Made by a program: the position numbers and the translations under genes. Below, piece after piece: positions 36,679 to 44,453 of a DNA stretch of 45,049 nucleotides. The notes beneath the pieces were generated by a model. It had not been told where the DNA came from. It was given only the letters and a program-made list of their open reading frames with translations, and made no database searches. The DNA comes from Verrucomicrobiales bacterium (GTDB taxonomy: Bacteria; Verrucomicrobiota; Verrucomicrobiia; Limisphaerales; SXTU01), in NCBI GenBank assembly GCA_005791875.1, contig SXTU01000257.1:1-45049 (forward strand), written 5' to 3'. Every line of letters starts with the position of its first letter. The first letter of the stretch is position 1.

Positions 36679-38061
36679 TTACTGCATCGGCAGCAGCAAC
36701 TCCACGCGCTTGTCGCCGCGCAGGACGGTGGCCTTGAGCTTCTCGCCGGGCTTGGTCTGCTGGAGGAGCTGGCCGATGAGTTCGCCCTCGGTGATGCGGG
36801 TGGACTTCCCGTTGAGTTCGAGAAGCACGTCGTCCTTCTGAAAGCCCGCGTTCTTCGCGGCGGCGTGCTTGCCGTATTGGCCGAGGCCTTTTACGTGGAG
36901 AGCCAGCTTGTCATTCGCCAGGCCGCGGGTGGCGCGGTCGGAGTCCGAAAGGTCCACGAGCGACATGCCGCCGAACGCCATCGCGCGCATCGGCCAGGTG
37001 CCGACGCGACGGGAGATGTCGGACTTCGTGCGCCAGCCAGTCGGCAGCTCCAGCAACAGCGCCACATCCTTGCCGCCACGCCGCACCTTCGCGCTGACCG
37101 TCGCGGTGTCTGCGGCGCGATGCAGCGCCCACGCGAAGTCGGCGATGGACAGGAGCAACTGGCCGCCGAGCATTGTGACATCGTCGCCTGCCTGCACGCC
37201 GGCCTTCGCCGCGATGCTGCCGGGCGCGACGGATTTCACCTTCGCGATGTGGTCGGGTTCAAGCGTCACACCGACGGTGTCCGGCATGGGCATCGGGTAG
37301 ATGAGGTCATTCGGCAGAGGCTTGCCGGCGTCACGGTAGTAGGAGCGATAGGCATCGCCGATCTGGTGGCAGTGGACGCAACTGCCGACGACCTTGCCCT
37401 CCCAGTCGAGGTCGCGCTTGTATCTGCCGGCGAGGAGCGGAATTTCAATCGGAGTCGCGAAAGGCGTTGGCCCGCCCTGCTTGCCGACGAGCGCGGCCTT
37501 GTTCACAGGATACGCGGTGTGGATGGCGAGCGCGGCTTCGAGCGAGCGCTGGTAGCCGACGGTGGTTTTCTCCTGCGGGTCCTTCTGGTGCGACCAAGAG
37601 CCGTAGCGGCCGTAGAGAGTGCCGTCGCCGTTGAAGAAGAGCGTGGAAAAGGACAGGTCGTAGTCGAACTGGAGCTTCGCCAGCTCGATGGCATTCGCGT
37701 TGATGAGCCGCACGCAGACGAACTGGTCGAGCAGCGGCATGAGGTTGGTGGACGTGAGCACGCTGGCGTCGAGACCCATGCAGGACAGGCACGGCACGCA
37801 GCGCAGCACGATGAGCAGCGGCTTGCCGGTGCGCTTGGCCTCGGCGAAACCTTTCTGCCAGTCGTTGTAAATCCAGCGGCTGTCGTTCTGCATGTCCGCC
37901 TTGTCCTTGCGGACGGCACCCTCGCGGTCCTTGACGGCATCGGCGAACGCGGTGGAGAGAAGCCCGCTCGCGAGGAGCGGCAGGAGGAAACGAAGTGGTT
38001 TGATAGTTCGAGTTTCTGTCTGGACGTTGGGGTCAGGCAAATCCTTCGTGGCTGAATTCAA
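36679..38061 (-). CDS. Exported thioredoxin-fold/PDZ protein with CXXCH motif
   Basis: Up to 460 residues. A hydrophobic signal (LRFLLPLLASGLLSTAFADA) starts near residue 23. The thioredoxin-like part, KGFAEAKRTGKPLLIVLRC..., has RCVPCLSCMG (Cys88, Cys91, Cys94), then LFFNGDGTLYGRYG. VGSCVHCHQIGD (Cys228, Cys231, His232) fits a heme c site. Two PDZ domains follow, one with APGSIAAKAGVQAGDDVTML and one with AGFQKDDVLLELNGKS. I recall a family called Trx7/PDZ (seleno)protein in Planctomycetota and Verrucomicrobiota; this would be a cysteine form. It probably acts in the periplasm on thiols or as a chaperone-like factor. The start is uncertain: TTG 38061 is the longest frame, TTG 38040 is an alternative, and no good ATG exists. 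It lies 8 bases after the coiled-coil gene stop. Confidence 0.78.
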   Translation of the reverse strand: MNSATKDLPDPNVQTETRTIKPLRFLLPLLASGLLSTAFADAVKDREGAVRKDKADMQNDSRWIYNDWQKGFAEAKRTGKPLLIVLRCVPCLSCMGLDASVLTSTNLMPLLDQFVCVRLINANAIELAKLQFDYDLSFSTLFFNGDGTLYGRYGSWSHQKDPQEKTTVGYQRSLEAALAIHTAYPVNKAALVGKQGGPTPFATPIEIPLLAGRYKRDLDWEGKVVGSCVHCHQIGDAYRSYYRDAGKPLPNDLIYPMPMPDTVGVTLEPDHIAKVKSVAPGSIAAKAGVQAGDDVTMLGGQLLLSIADFAWALHRAADTATVSAKVRRGGKDVALLLELPTGWRTKSDISRRVGTWPMRAMAFGGMSLVDLSDSDRATRGLANDKLALHVKGLGQYGKHAAAKNAGFQKDDVLLELNGKSTRITEGELIGQLLQQTKPGEKLKATVLRGDKRVELLLPMQ

Positions 38062-38069
38062 CGCGTGGC

Positions 38070-38981
38070 CTACAGCTTGATGATCTCCTCCATGCGGCGC
38101 TGAAGCCCGTCGAGGCGGTCGGCGATTTTGCGGAACTCCTTGCGGGTCTCGGCGTCCAGCTCGGCCTTGGCGGAATGGCCGTTGTCGGGCGCGACCTGCC
38201 GAGGCGGCGGCATCTGGAGCAGGCGGCTCTCGCTTTCAATCCGGGTGCGAAGCTGCGCGGACTCGGCGAGGAACTTCTCAGACAGCTGACGGAAGCGCGA
38301 CTCCTGCTGGCGCAGCTCGGCGGCGAGCGATTCACGCGCGGCCTGCGCGGCGCGGGACTGCTCGGCGGCGAGGGCGCTCAAGTCTGAGCGTAGTTCGGTG
38401 GTGTTCGCGGCCTGCGCCTGTGCAGACGCGGTCACAGCTTGGCGGAGCGCGCCGACTTGTTCCTGAATCTGCCCCAGCTCGGGAAGCGGCGCGGGCGTGG
38501 GTGCGGGCTGAACCTTTGCAGTGGCCGCGACCTCTTGTCGCAACGCGCCGACCTGCTGGTTGAGTTCGCCCAGCGCGCCACACATCGCGGCCTGGCCAGC
38601 GGCGGCAACCTCGCCTGCCGTGCGGTTTAGCGTCTCGATGCGTTCGTCCAACTGGCGCAGCTCGCCGCGCACGGCCTTGAACTCGGGCGTGAAGCTCGCG
38701 CCTTCTCGCAAGAGCTGCTCGGCCTGCTCCAGCGCGGGACGGATTGCGCCGAGGCGCTCCTTCAGCTCGTTGGTCTGCGCGATGACACTGGAGTTGATCT
38801 TCTGCAGGCCGATGTGCGCGCGACCGAGCTGCTCGGCCAAGTGGCCGGCTTGCGCGCGTCGCTCGCGGCGCAGGGACGAGGTGTGGTGGATGAGCGCTGC
38901 CCCGAACAGCAGCACGGCGAAGTTCAGCACGAGCAAGAGCGTGCCCAAGTGAGCGTTGAGGGCTGTGAGCGCGTCGGGCAT
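38070..38981 (-). CDS. Membrane-anchored coiled-coil protein
   Basis: A 303-residue protein from ATG 38981 (the frame extends 13 codons further without support). One membrane helix (LGTLLLVLNFAVLLFGAALI) near the N-terminus is followed by heptad-rich coiled coil: RRERRAQAGHLAEQLGRAH, NELKERLGAIRPALEQAEQL, then Ala/Gln/Glu-rich repeats with the near-duplicate QQVGALRQEVAATAKV and EQVGALRQAVTASAQA. The end is ETRKEFRKIADRLDGLQRR. There is no enzymatic motif. The shape is like RmuC-type or methyl-accepting-like scaffolds, but no family was identified. It is in the same run as the Trx/PDZ gene 8 bases downstream. Confidence 0.72.
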   Translation of the reverse strand: MPDALTALNAHLGTLLLVLNFAVLLFGAALIHHTSSLRRERRAQAGHLAEQLGRAHIGLQKINSSVIAQTNELKERLGAIRPALEQAEQLLREGASFTPEFKAVRGELRQLDERIETLNRTAGEVAAAGQAAMCGALGELNQQVGALRQEVAATAKVQPAPTPAPLPELGQIQEQVGALRQAVTASAQAQAANTTELRSDLSALAAEQSRAAQAARESLAAELRQQESRFRQLSEKFLAESAQLRTRIESESRLLQMPPPRQVAPDNGHSAKAELDAETRKEFRKIADRLDGLQRRMEEIIKL

Positions 38982-39089
38982 CGTGCTAGCGGATTCTGTT
39001 TTGCGAGGTGGGCAATGCAAGGAGTTTCCCCGGCACGGCCAACCAACGGCTGAAGAGCCGCCTTTTCCCGTAGTAACTACGCCGTCTCA

Positions 39090-39242
39090 TTAGCACCCGG
39101 CTTCAGCCCGGTGTGATTGAGGCCGAACGAGGCAAACCGTTTCAACGGTTTGTCCTTCGGCAAGCAAACGACTGGCAGTGGAAGCCGTTGAAACGGCTAT
39201 CCCCGGTGCCGCGCATGACACCGGGCTGAAGCCCGGTGCTAA
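39090..39242. repeat. Nested palindromes, ACCGGGCTGAAGCCCGGT type, in the 38982-39283 gap
   Basis: Outer arms TTAGCACCCGGCTTCAGCCC... (39090-39117) and ...GGGCTGAAGCCCGGTGCTAA (39215-39242) pair at 26 of 28 positions. Inner short hairpins are AAACCGTTTCAACGGTTT and AGCCGTTGAAACGGCT. This is a known-looking bacterial intergenic repeat style. The 302-base gap between the coiled-coil gene and moaE shows no gene. An unrelated short hairpin (CGTAGTAACTACG, about 39069-39081) precedes it. Confidence 0.88.
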
Positions 39243-39283
39243 GGAGAGGCTGCATGAAAGTGAGCGGCGCTCCGACCAACGAT

Positions 39284-39673
39284 TCACACAACAGGCTTCT
39301 TCCAGATCGGCACGACACGCTTCATCTCGTCAATGAGCCATTGGCATGCGGCGAAGGCCTCGCCCCGGTGCGGTGCGATGACCTCCACCCAGAGCGACGA
39401 CTCGTTGACCTTCACGACACCGAGGCGATGGACAAGCCGGAGGGACTCAACGGGCCAGCGGTGCTCCAACTCATCGAAGAGCTGGTGGAACTGATGCTCG
39501 GCCATCGGGCGGAAGCACTCGTATTCGATGGCGGAGATTGGCTGGCCGTCCTCGCTGCCGCGCACCACGCCGCTGAAATACACCGCCGCGCCCATGTCGC
39601 CGGTCATGCGCCGGGTGGCGACGAGGGCGGGTTCATCGAGGGGGTCGGGGGTGAGGGTGAGGGAGCGCTCCAA
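39284..39673 (-). CDS. moaE: Molybdopterin synthase catalytic subunit MoaE (short C-terminus)
   Basis: A 129-residue protein. GAAVYFSGVVRGSEDGQPISAI, YECFRPMAEHQFHQLFDEL, LRLVHRLGVVKVNESSLWVEV and APHRGEAFAACQWLIDEMKR are the MoaE blocks. VVPIWKKPVV carries the catalytic Lys pair. MoaE with thiocarboxylated MoaD converts precursor Z to molybdopterin. The protein stops right after PIWKKPVV, whereas E. coli MoaE runs on for about 20 residues, so the tail is short. The start is TTG 39673; an ATG-only start would lose the first strand. moaD lies immediately upstream on the same strand. The gap between them is wholly made of a heptamer array. Confidence 0.92.
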   Translation of the reverse strand: MERSLTLTPDPLDEPALVATRRMTGDMGAAVYFSGVVRGSEDGQPISAIEYECFRPMAEHQFHQLFDELEHRWPVESLRLVHRLGVVKVNESSLWVEVIAPHRGEAFAACQWLIDEMKRVVPIWKKPVV

Positions 39674-39677
39674 GGAA

Positions 39678-39702
39678 GTGATTAGTAATTAGTGCTTAGT
39701 CA
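39678..39702. repeat. Heptamer array (GTGATTA, GTAATTA, GTGCTTA)
   Basis: Three heptamers in register, 39678-39698, running into the moaD stop (TGA at 39702-39700). It occupies essentially the entire 26-base gap between moaD and moaE. Single arm only. Confidence 0.75.
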
Positions 39703-39945
39703 GCCGCCTTGAACCGGCGGGAACAGGCTGACTTCGTCGCCGTCTTTCAGCACGTAGTCGCGGGCTTGATACTCGACGCCGACGGCGATGAGGGTGGAGT
39801 TCTGCATGGCGATGAGTTTTGGGAAACGAGCGTGGAGGTGCTGGAGCAAGTCGCCGATGGTGGAGCCAAATGGCAGTTCCTCGCTCGCCTGGGTGCAGCC
39901 GGTGAGGTCTTTGAAGTAGGACCAGAATTGGATTCGGATGGTCAT
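39700..39945 (-). CDS. moaD: Molybdopterin synthase small subunit MoaD
   Basis: An 81-residue protein from ATG 39945 (the longer frame adds 7 residues encoded by a heptamer repeat, so I reject it). MTIRIQFWSYFKDLTGC begins the beta-grasp fold, with SEELPFGSTIGDLLQHLHARF in the middle and DYVLKDGDEVSLFPPVQGG at the end. The C-terminal Gly-Gly is adenylated by MoeB and thiocarboxylated. It donates sulphur to MoaE, encoded just downstream. Upstream neighbour: hpt. Confidence 0.93.
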   Translation of the reverse strand: MTIRIQFWSYFKDLTGCTQASEELPFGSTIGDLLQHLHARFPKLIAMQNSTLIAVGVEYQARDYVLKDGDEVSLFPPVQGG

Positions 39946-39953
39946 GGGCAAAC

Positions 39954-40024
39954 GCGTAATGCGCAATGCGCAAATCGTAAGGGCGGCAGGCTCAGGTTAC
40001 GCATTACGAATTACGCATTACTTC
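39954..40024. repeat. Paired heptamer arrays (GCGTAAT / TTACGCA)
   Basis: Left arm GCGTAAT, GCGCAAT, GCGCAAA, TCGTAAG (39954-39981). Right arm TTACGCA, TTACGAA, TTACGCA, TTACTTC (39997-40024). The arms are inverted and in strict 7-base register. They fill the gap between the hpt stop (40025) and the moaD start (39945). Confidence 0.92.
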
Positions 40025-40609
40025 CTACGCCCGATACATTTCAGGCCTCAAGACGCCCACGAACGGCAGGTTCCGATATCGCTCCGCGTAGTCGAGGCCG
40101 TAGCCGACGACGAAGAGGTCGGGGATGTCGAAGCCGGAGTAGTCGGCCTCGACCGGCTCAACGCGGCGGGCGCGCTTGTTCAGGAGCACGCAGGTCTTGA
40201 TCTGACGGGGGCGGAGCTGCTGGAGCTTGGCGATGACGGTGGTGAGGGTCTTGCCGGTGTCGAGGATGTCGTCCACTAGGAGCACGTCTCGATCACGGAC
40301 ATCGAGGCGGAGTTCCTTGGTGAAGACCAGCTCGCGCGAGACGGTGCCGCTGCCGTAACTGGACACCCCCATGAAATCCAGGCGCAGCGGCATGTTCAGG
40401 CTGCGAATGAGGTCGGCGAGGAACATGACCGTGCCGTTGAGCAGGGAGACGACGACGAGGTCGCGCCCGGCGAAGTCGCGCTCAATCTGCTTGGCCAGCT
40501 CGCGAACGCGGCGATGAATCTGCGTGCGGCTGATGAGGACGCATTCGATTTCCTTGCGCAGGCGCGGCGGTGCGCGGCGGACGAGGGAGAGCGGCGAGGG
40601 CTTTGTCAC
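40025..40609 (-). CDS. hpt: Hypoxanthine phosphoribosyltransferase
   Basis: A 194-residue protein starting at GTG 40609. CVLISRTQIHRRVRELAKQIE is the N-terminal HPRT segment, LVVVSLLNGTVMFLADLIR holds the PPi loop, and LRLDFMGVSSYGSGTVS is the flexible loop. DVLLVDDILDTGKTLTTV is the PRPP-binding motif, and VGYGLDYAERYRNLPFVGVL the purine-binding end. The enzyme makes IMP and GMP from salvaged bases and PRPP in the cytoplasm. The first 20 residues (PSPLSLVRRAPPRLRKEI) are more than the family needs. It lies between the large membrane protein gene and moaD, with heptamer arrays in both gaps, so this is a run of genes rather than a functional pathway. Confidence 0.95.
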   Translation of the reverse strand: MTKPSPLSLVRRAPPRLRKEIECVLISRTQIHRRVRELAKQIERDFAGRDLVVVSLLNGTVMFLADLIRSLNMPLRLDFMGVSSYGSGTVSRELVFTKELRLDVRDRDVLLVDDILDTGKTLTTVIAKLQQLRPRQIKTCVLLNKRARRVEPVEADYSGFDIPDLFVVGYGLDYAERYRNLPFVGVLRPEMYRA

Positions 40610-40624
40610 GGCGGTGAGGGGAGA

Positions 40625-40726
40625 GGATAGAAGATAGAGAAGAGAGGATCGCGCGGCGGGTTTACGTGGTTCGAGCGAGCTGGGGCATTCGGCAACAATT
40701 CTATTCTCTATCCTCTACTTTCTATC
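40625..40726. repeat. Paired heptamer arrays (GGATAGA / CTCTATC), donates a stop codon
   Basis: Left arm GGATAGA, AGATAGA, GAAGAGA, GGATCGC (from 40625). Right arm TTCTATT, CTCTATC, CTCTACT, TTCTATC (40699-40726). The TAG stop of the YfhO-like gene (40724-40722) lies within a heptamer of the right arm. The arrays occupy the gap between that gene and hpt (start 40609). Confidence 0.92.
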
Positions 40727-43418
40727 CTCCCTTCATCCCCTGCACTGGCGGCGCGCCGTCGGTCTGGCGCGTGAAGAGGACGAGGCCAAGCAGGGCCAGC
40801 GCGATGGCGATGGCGGTGGTCGTGACGTAGAGGCCGGTGATGGGCGGCTCGTATCGGAACTCGATCGTGTGCTTGCCGGCGGGCACCTGCACGCCGCGCA
40901 TGAGGTAGTTGCAGCGCAGCAACGTCGCGGGCTGGCCGTCCACGGTGACTACCCAGTTGGGCGAATGCTTGTCGTTCAAAAGCAACACGGAGGGCGCGGC
41001 GGCGGCGGCTTCGAGCTGGATGCGCTTGGGCGCGTAGGAAAGGAACTTCACATCGCCGGCGTTCGTGGCGGGCGTGCTCGTCGCGGCGGGCAGCGGCGCG
41101 GAGACGATGACAGACTCGTGCGGCTTGAAGAGCGAGTTCGTGAGCAGGCTGAGGGCTTCGGTGTCGTTCGTTGTGGCGAGCCAGTGGGTGAAGAGCTTGG
41201 CACGGGGCAGCGCGCCGGTGAACTCGATCAACGCGAACTGGCCGGTGCCGTTGGTGACGACGGTGACCATGTCCAGACGCGTGGCGTTGTTCACGCCCGG
41301 CTTGGGAACGATGTCAAAGGGCGTGTGGATGCGGAAGCGGTTCTGGCCGGGGTCGAGTTGTGCGGCGATAGAGCTGAGAAAGTTCGTGTCGTTCACGCCG
41401 AAGATGAAGCGGGTATTGGTCAGCTCCCACAGTCGCGTGAGTGTGTTGGCGCGGCCCAGCAGGACTTCACGGTAGGCTTTGTTCTCGGTGGTCGAGCGCG
41501 GCTCCTGCGTGATGTCGAGGCACTGGATGTTGTTGTAGAGGAAAAGGTGCTGGGTCCATTCCATCTGGTAGAGCTGCTGGAAGACTGCGAACTGCTGGTT
41601 GATCTGGAACGGCAGCGACTGCACGCGCCCCTCGTGCGGCGCACGCTTGAGCAGGTCCGTGATTGGGTTCGCGGCGTATTTGTCCTGATAGTTCCAATAG
41701 ACGATCCACGGCGTGTTGGCACGGGCGAGGTCCACGGCCATCAGCAAGCCAAGCGTCACGGCCGCCCAGCGCGCTCGTGCTCCGGACCAATATCCACTGA
41801 GCGCGACGGCGACGGCCCCGGCGGAGAGCGCGAGGTAGAAGACGAACCAGCCGACCTCGCCGATACTGTGCGACGCGATGGCCTTGGCCATGTCCGGGTT
41901 GAAGGCGACGGAGACGAGGTGTTTCTCGAGTTCCCGTCGCGCCGAACCGCAGAGCAGCAGGGCAAGCATGGCGAGCGCGACGACTCCGCTGCTGCCCAAC
42001 GCCCAGCGGCGCTCGAAACCGGTGACGGAGCTCCACCAGTTGGCGACGTGCTCGGTGAGCTTGGCATCCCCGGCGGCGGCGGGCTTGACGAACTGCTTCG
42101 CCAGCGCATGCAGCCCGTAGCCGCAGAGCACGATCAACGCGAGGTGGAACGTGTGCATGAACTTCACCGGGTTGCGGATGGTCGAGGCGTAGGGCAGCGC
42201 GTAGAAGAACTGGTAGAAGGGCGCGTGCTTGCCGAAGGCGAAGAGCATGGAAAGCAGCGCAATGCCCGCCCAGAACCAGACGAGTTTCCGCTCGGCATCG
42301 GCGAACGCGCCCTGCGGACGGCAGGCTTGCAAGAGGGAGAAGGCGGCGAGCAGCACGACGAGCACGCCACCGTATTCTCCGGAGCCGGAGTGGCGGAAGA
42401 GCGAAGGGTTGCCGAGCGCGGCCTTGGCCTGGGCGTCGCCCTTCGACGCCGCATCCTTGATCTGCGCGAGGTTGGGGTTCTCACCGACGGATCCCCAATA
42501 CGAGCCGCCGTCTGGCGTGTCCATGCGGTAGCCGAACAGCCCGGGGATGATGACGCGCAGCATCTCGATCTTCGGCAGGCTCCAGGTCGTCGCCTCCGCG
42601 TAGCGTCGGTCTTTCGACGCCTTGTCCTGCTCCATGCCGACGATGCCCTTGACCTGCGTGCTGATGAGCGTGCCGATGGTGTAAGTGGCGATGAAGCCCG
42701 CGCAAACAGCCACGAGCACGACGCGCCCGAAGCCTTGCGCCAGCCGCAAGCCCGGCGCGCCCTGCCCCGCCACCCACGCGAGGCAGATCGCGAACGCAGC
42801 GACCACGAGGCTGAAGATCGCCCCCGTGTCGAAACCCTCCATCACGCCGAGACCCGTGGCGAAACCCGCGAGCATTGTGAAACTCAACGCGCGTCGTCGT
42901 GTCGCCGCCATCAGCGCCGCGAGCGCGAGGAACACCGCCGCCATGCCCAGCACCCAGACGGACAAGCCCCACGCAGCAACGGAGAAACGATCTCCGTTCA
43001 GTCCCGCCGCGATGCCGCCCACGGTGCAGACCCACGGCGCGAAGCCGCATTGCCGGAAGAACACCCATGCCGCACAGCCCAGCAGCAGCAGCGAGAGCGG
43101 GACGATGAACTTCGCGTAGGCGACCGGGCTGAACACGCATCCCAGGAGGTTCGACAGGCTGGGCGCGGCGGCGACGCCTTCGTTGCCGACCCAGTTCAAG
43201 TCCAGCCACATTCCCGTCATCACCGATGGCATCCGACTCGATGCGGCTTCGGCTGCGCCGAGCGGGCCGTCGTTGGCGAAGTGGATGTATTCCGGCAGGA
43301 AACTTTTCGCGAAGAGCAGCACCAGCACGCCGGCAAGCGCGGCCAGCAATGCGAGGAATGCGGCGCGTCCGTTCTGCACGGGCGGCGCGGCGGCGGCGGG
43401 CGGAAGTGGGTTCGCCAT
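40722..43418 (-). CDS. Large polytopic membrane protein, YfhO/GT-C-like
   Basis: An 898-residue protein from ATG 43418 (a longer frame adds 21 residues without a signal). After a Pro-rich start come many membrane helices: AAFLALLAALAGVLVLLFA, a periplasmic loop FANDGPLGAAEAASSRMP, then LLGCAAWVFFRQCGF, GGIAAGLNGDRFSVAAWGLS, VVAAFAICLAWVA, VLLAAFSLLQACR, ALIVLCGYGLHALA and further helices. A long soluble section includes YQDKYAANPITDLLKRAPHEGRVQSLP. A beta domain (SYAPKRIQLEAAAAAPSVLLLNDKHSPNWVVTVDG...GVQVPAGKHTIEFRYEP) is followed by a last helix. This end matches the C-terminal part of YfhO family proteins, which help glycosylate lipoteichoic acid or similar surface polymers in other bacteria. 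The substrate is unknown. Confidence 0.8.
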   Translation of the reverse strand: MANPLPPAAAAPPVQNGRAAFLALLAALAGVLVLLFAKSFLPEYIHFANDGPLGAAEAASSRMPSVMTGMWLDLNWVGNEGVAAAPSLSNLLGCVFSPVAYAKFIVPLSLLLLGCAAWVFFRQCGFAPWVCTVGGIAAGLNGDRFSVAAWGLSVWVLGMAAVFLALAALMAATRRRALSFTMLAGFATGLGVMEGFDTGAIFSLVVAAFAICLAWVAGQGAPGLRLAQGFGRVVLVAVCAGFIATYTIGTLISTQVKGIVGMEQDKASKDRRYAEATTWSLPKIEMLRVIIPGLFGYRMDTPDGGSYWGSVGENPNLAQIKDAASKGDAQAKAALGNPSLFRHSGSGEYGGVLVVLLAAFSLLQACRPQGAFADAERKLVWFWAGIALLSMLFAFGKHAPFYQFFYALPYASTIRNPVKFMHTFHLALIVLCGYGLHALAKQFVKPAAAGDAKLTEHVANWWSSVTGFERRWALGSSGVVALAMLALLLCGSARRELEKHLVSVAFNPDMAKAIASHSIGEVGWFVFYLALSAGAVAVALSGYWSGARARWAAVTLGLLMAVDLARANTPWIVYWNYQDKYAANPITDLLKRAPHEGRVQSLPFQINQQFAVFQQLYQMEWTQHLFLYNNIQCLDITQEPRSTTENKAYREVLLGRANTLTRLWELTNTRFIFGVNDTNFLSSIAAQLDPGQNRFRIHTPFDIVPKPGVNNATRLDMVTVVTNGTGQFALIEFTGALPRAKLFTHWLATTNDTEALSLLTNSLFKPHESVIVSAPLPAATSTPATNAGDVKFLSYAPKRIQLEAAAAAPSVLLLNDKHSPNWVVTVDGQPATLLRCNYLMRGVQVPAGKHTIEFRYEPPITGLYVTTTAIAIALALLGLVLFTRQTDGAPPVQGMKGG

Positions 43419-43523
43419 AAGAGACGGGCAGCGGTTCCGCTGGCCGAGGCGCGACGGTAGCGGAACCGACCCTTGTTCCAAGCCGAAACTCGGGAATTGG
43501 CCTACCGGATTTAAGGCAGCGCG

Positions 43524-44099
43524 TTAAGGCAGCGCGACCGCGCGGGCCGCGCCGTCAATCTCCTGGAGCGGGCCGAGCGGCTTCTTCTTCTGCTCGTAAC
43601 GGTCGAGGTTCGGCTGACCGGACCAGAGCTTGTAGAGAACCTTGTCGTGGTTGAGGAGGATGAGCGCCTTGAAGTTCCAGCCCGTCTCGTGGGTCTTGCG
43701 GTTGAAGGCCAACATGTCCATCGCGAGGTTTCCATAGCGCTGGCTGTTCACAACGGTCAGGTCCAGCTCATAGGCCACCGACGATTCCTTTCCATCGAGC
43801 GACTGGCGCACGGGCGCGGGCAGGTCCTCCAGACGCACGGACTGGTTGGGCAGGAAACGGTTTTGGATGTCGAGGTAGTTCAGGATGCGGACGTTTGGGT
43901 TCACGTAGGGATCGAACCCGAGCGTGCGAAGCTCGGCGATGGTGGTCTGGCCGGGCGTGATGCCGTCGAACGCGGCCTTGGCGGCGGCGAAGTCCGGCCA
44001 GGGCGACTTGGCGACGCTGTGGCCGCTGGAGTGCATGGAGGCGCAACCGACGGCGAAGAGCATCGCCAGCGCGCAGGAGAGGAGCAGGAGTTTTTTCAT
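43524..44099 (-). CDS. Putative lipoprotein, function unknown
   Basis: A 191-residue protein with a lipoprotein signal (MKKLLLLSCALAMLFAVGCAS, Cys19 in AVGC). The mature part has AKAAFDGITPGQTTIAELRTL and GFDPYVNPNVRILNYLDIQ, with the G-x-T-x-x-E-L-x-x-L-G-F pattern of SmpA/OmlA (BamE-like) lipoproteins, but the rest does not convince me. ESSVAYELDLTVVNSQRYGN and FKALILLNHDKVLYKLWSGQ follow. A periplasmic or outer-membrane role is inferred. It is separated from the YfhO-like gene by 105 bases and divergent from secA. Confidence 0.7.
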   Translation of the reverse strand: MKKLLLLSCALAMLFAVGCASMHSSGHSVAKSPWPDFAAAKAAFDGITPGQTTIAELRTLGFDPYVNPNVRILNYLDIQNRFLPNQSVRLEDLPAPVRQSLDGKESSVAYELDLTVVNSQRYGNLAMDMLAFNRKTHETGWNFKALILLNHDKVLYKLWSGQPNLDRYEQKKKPLGPLQEIDGAARAVALP

Positions 44100-44310
44100 A
44101 ATGAGAGAGGTTGAATGAAAAGAACAGGAGGCCGGACGAGGCCGGCCCGCAGTCTCCGGCCTGTCCCTCCGAGCAGCACCAAAGACTGCGGGAACGTAGG
44201 CCGAACCGTCGGGAGCGCACTCGGGACTTGTCCTGATGGCGGGGGCGGGAACGGGGATTACCTTGGCCCTGAGCCGACTTGCAGGACGGCCGGTTCGGCG
44301 GGAGGGATTC

Positions 44311-44395
44311 GGAGCAGGATCAAGATCAGGAGCACGAGAAGACGGTGGCTCGCCGCCTCCTGCTCGTGATCCTGCTCCTGCTCCTGCTCATCGCG
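44311..44395. repeat. Inverted short-period repeat in the lipoprotein-secA gap
   Basis: Left GGAGCAGGATCAAGATCAGG (44311-44330), then AGCACGAG. Right CTCCTGCTCGTGATCCTGCT (44357-44376), then repeated CCTGCT hexamers to 44395. The arms are inverted complements; the period is nearer 6 than 7. The 354-base gap (44100-44453) otherwise holds only GC-rich sequence with a GGCCGG palindrome near 44133-44150. No gene is seen. Confidence 0.8.
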
Positions 44396-44453
44396 TTTTC
44401 TTCCCCTTTGACGCACCCCCTCCCATCCCGTAGCGTCACGCCCTCTTTCGATC

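Noticed and set aside
37770-37800. Selenocysteine codon in the Trx/PDZ gene
   Set aside because: All three active-site positions are Cys codons and no in-frame TGA is present, so this is not a selenoprotein here.
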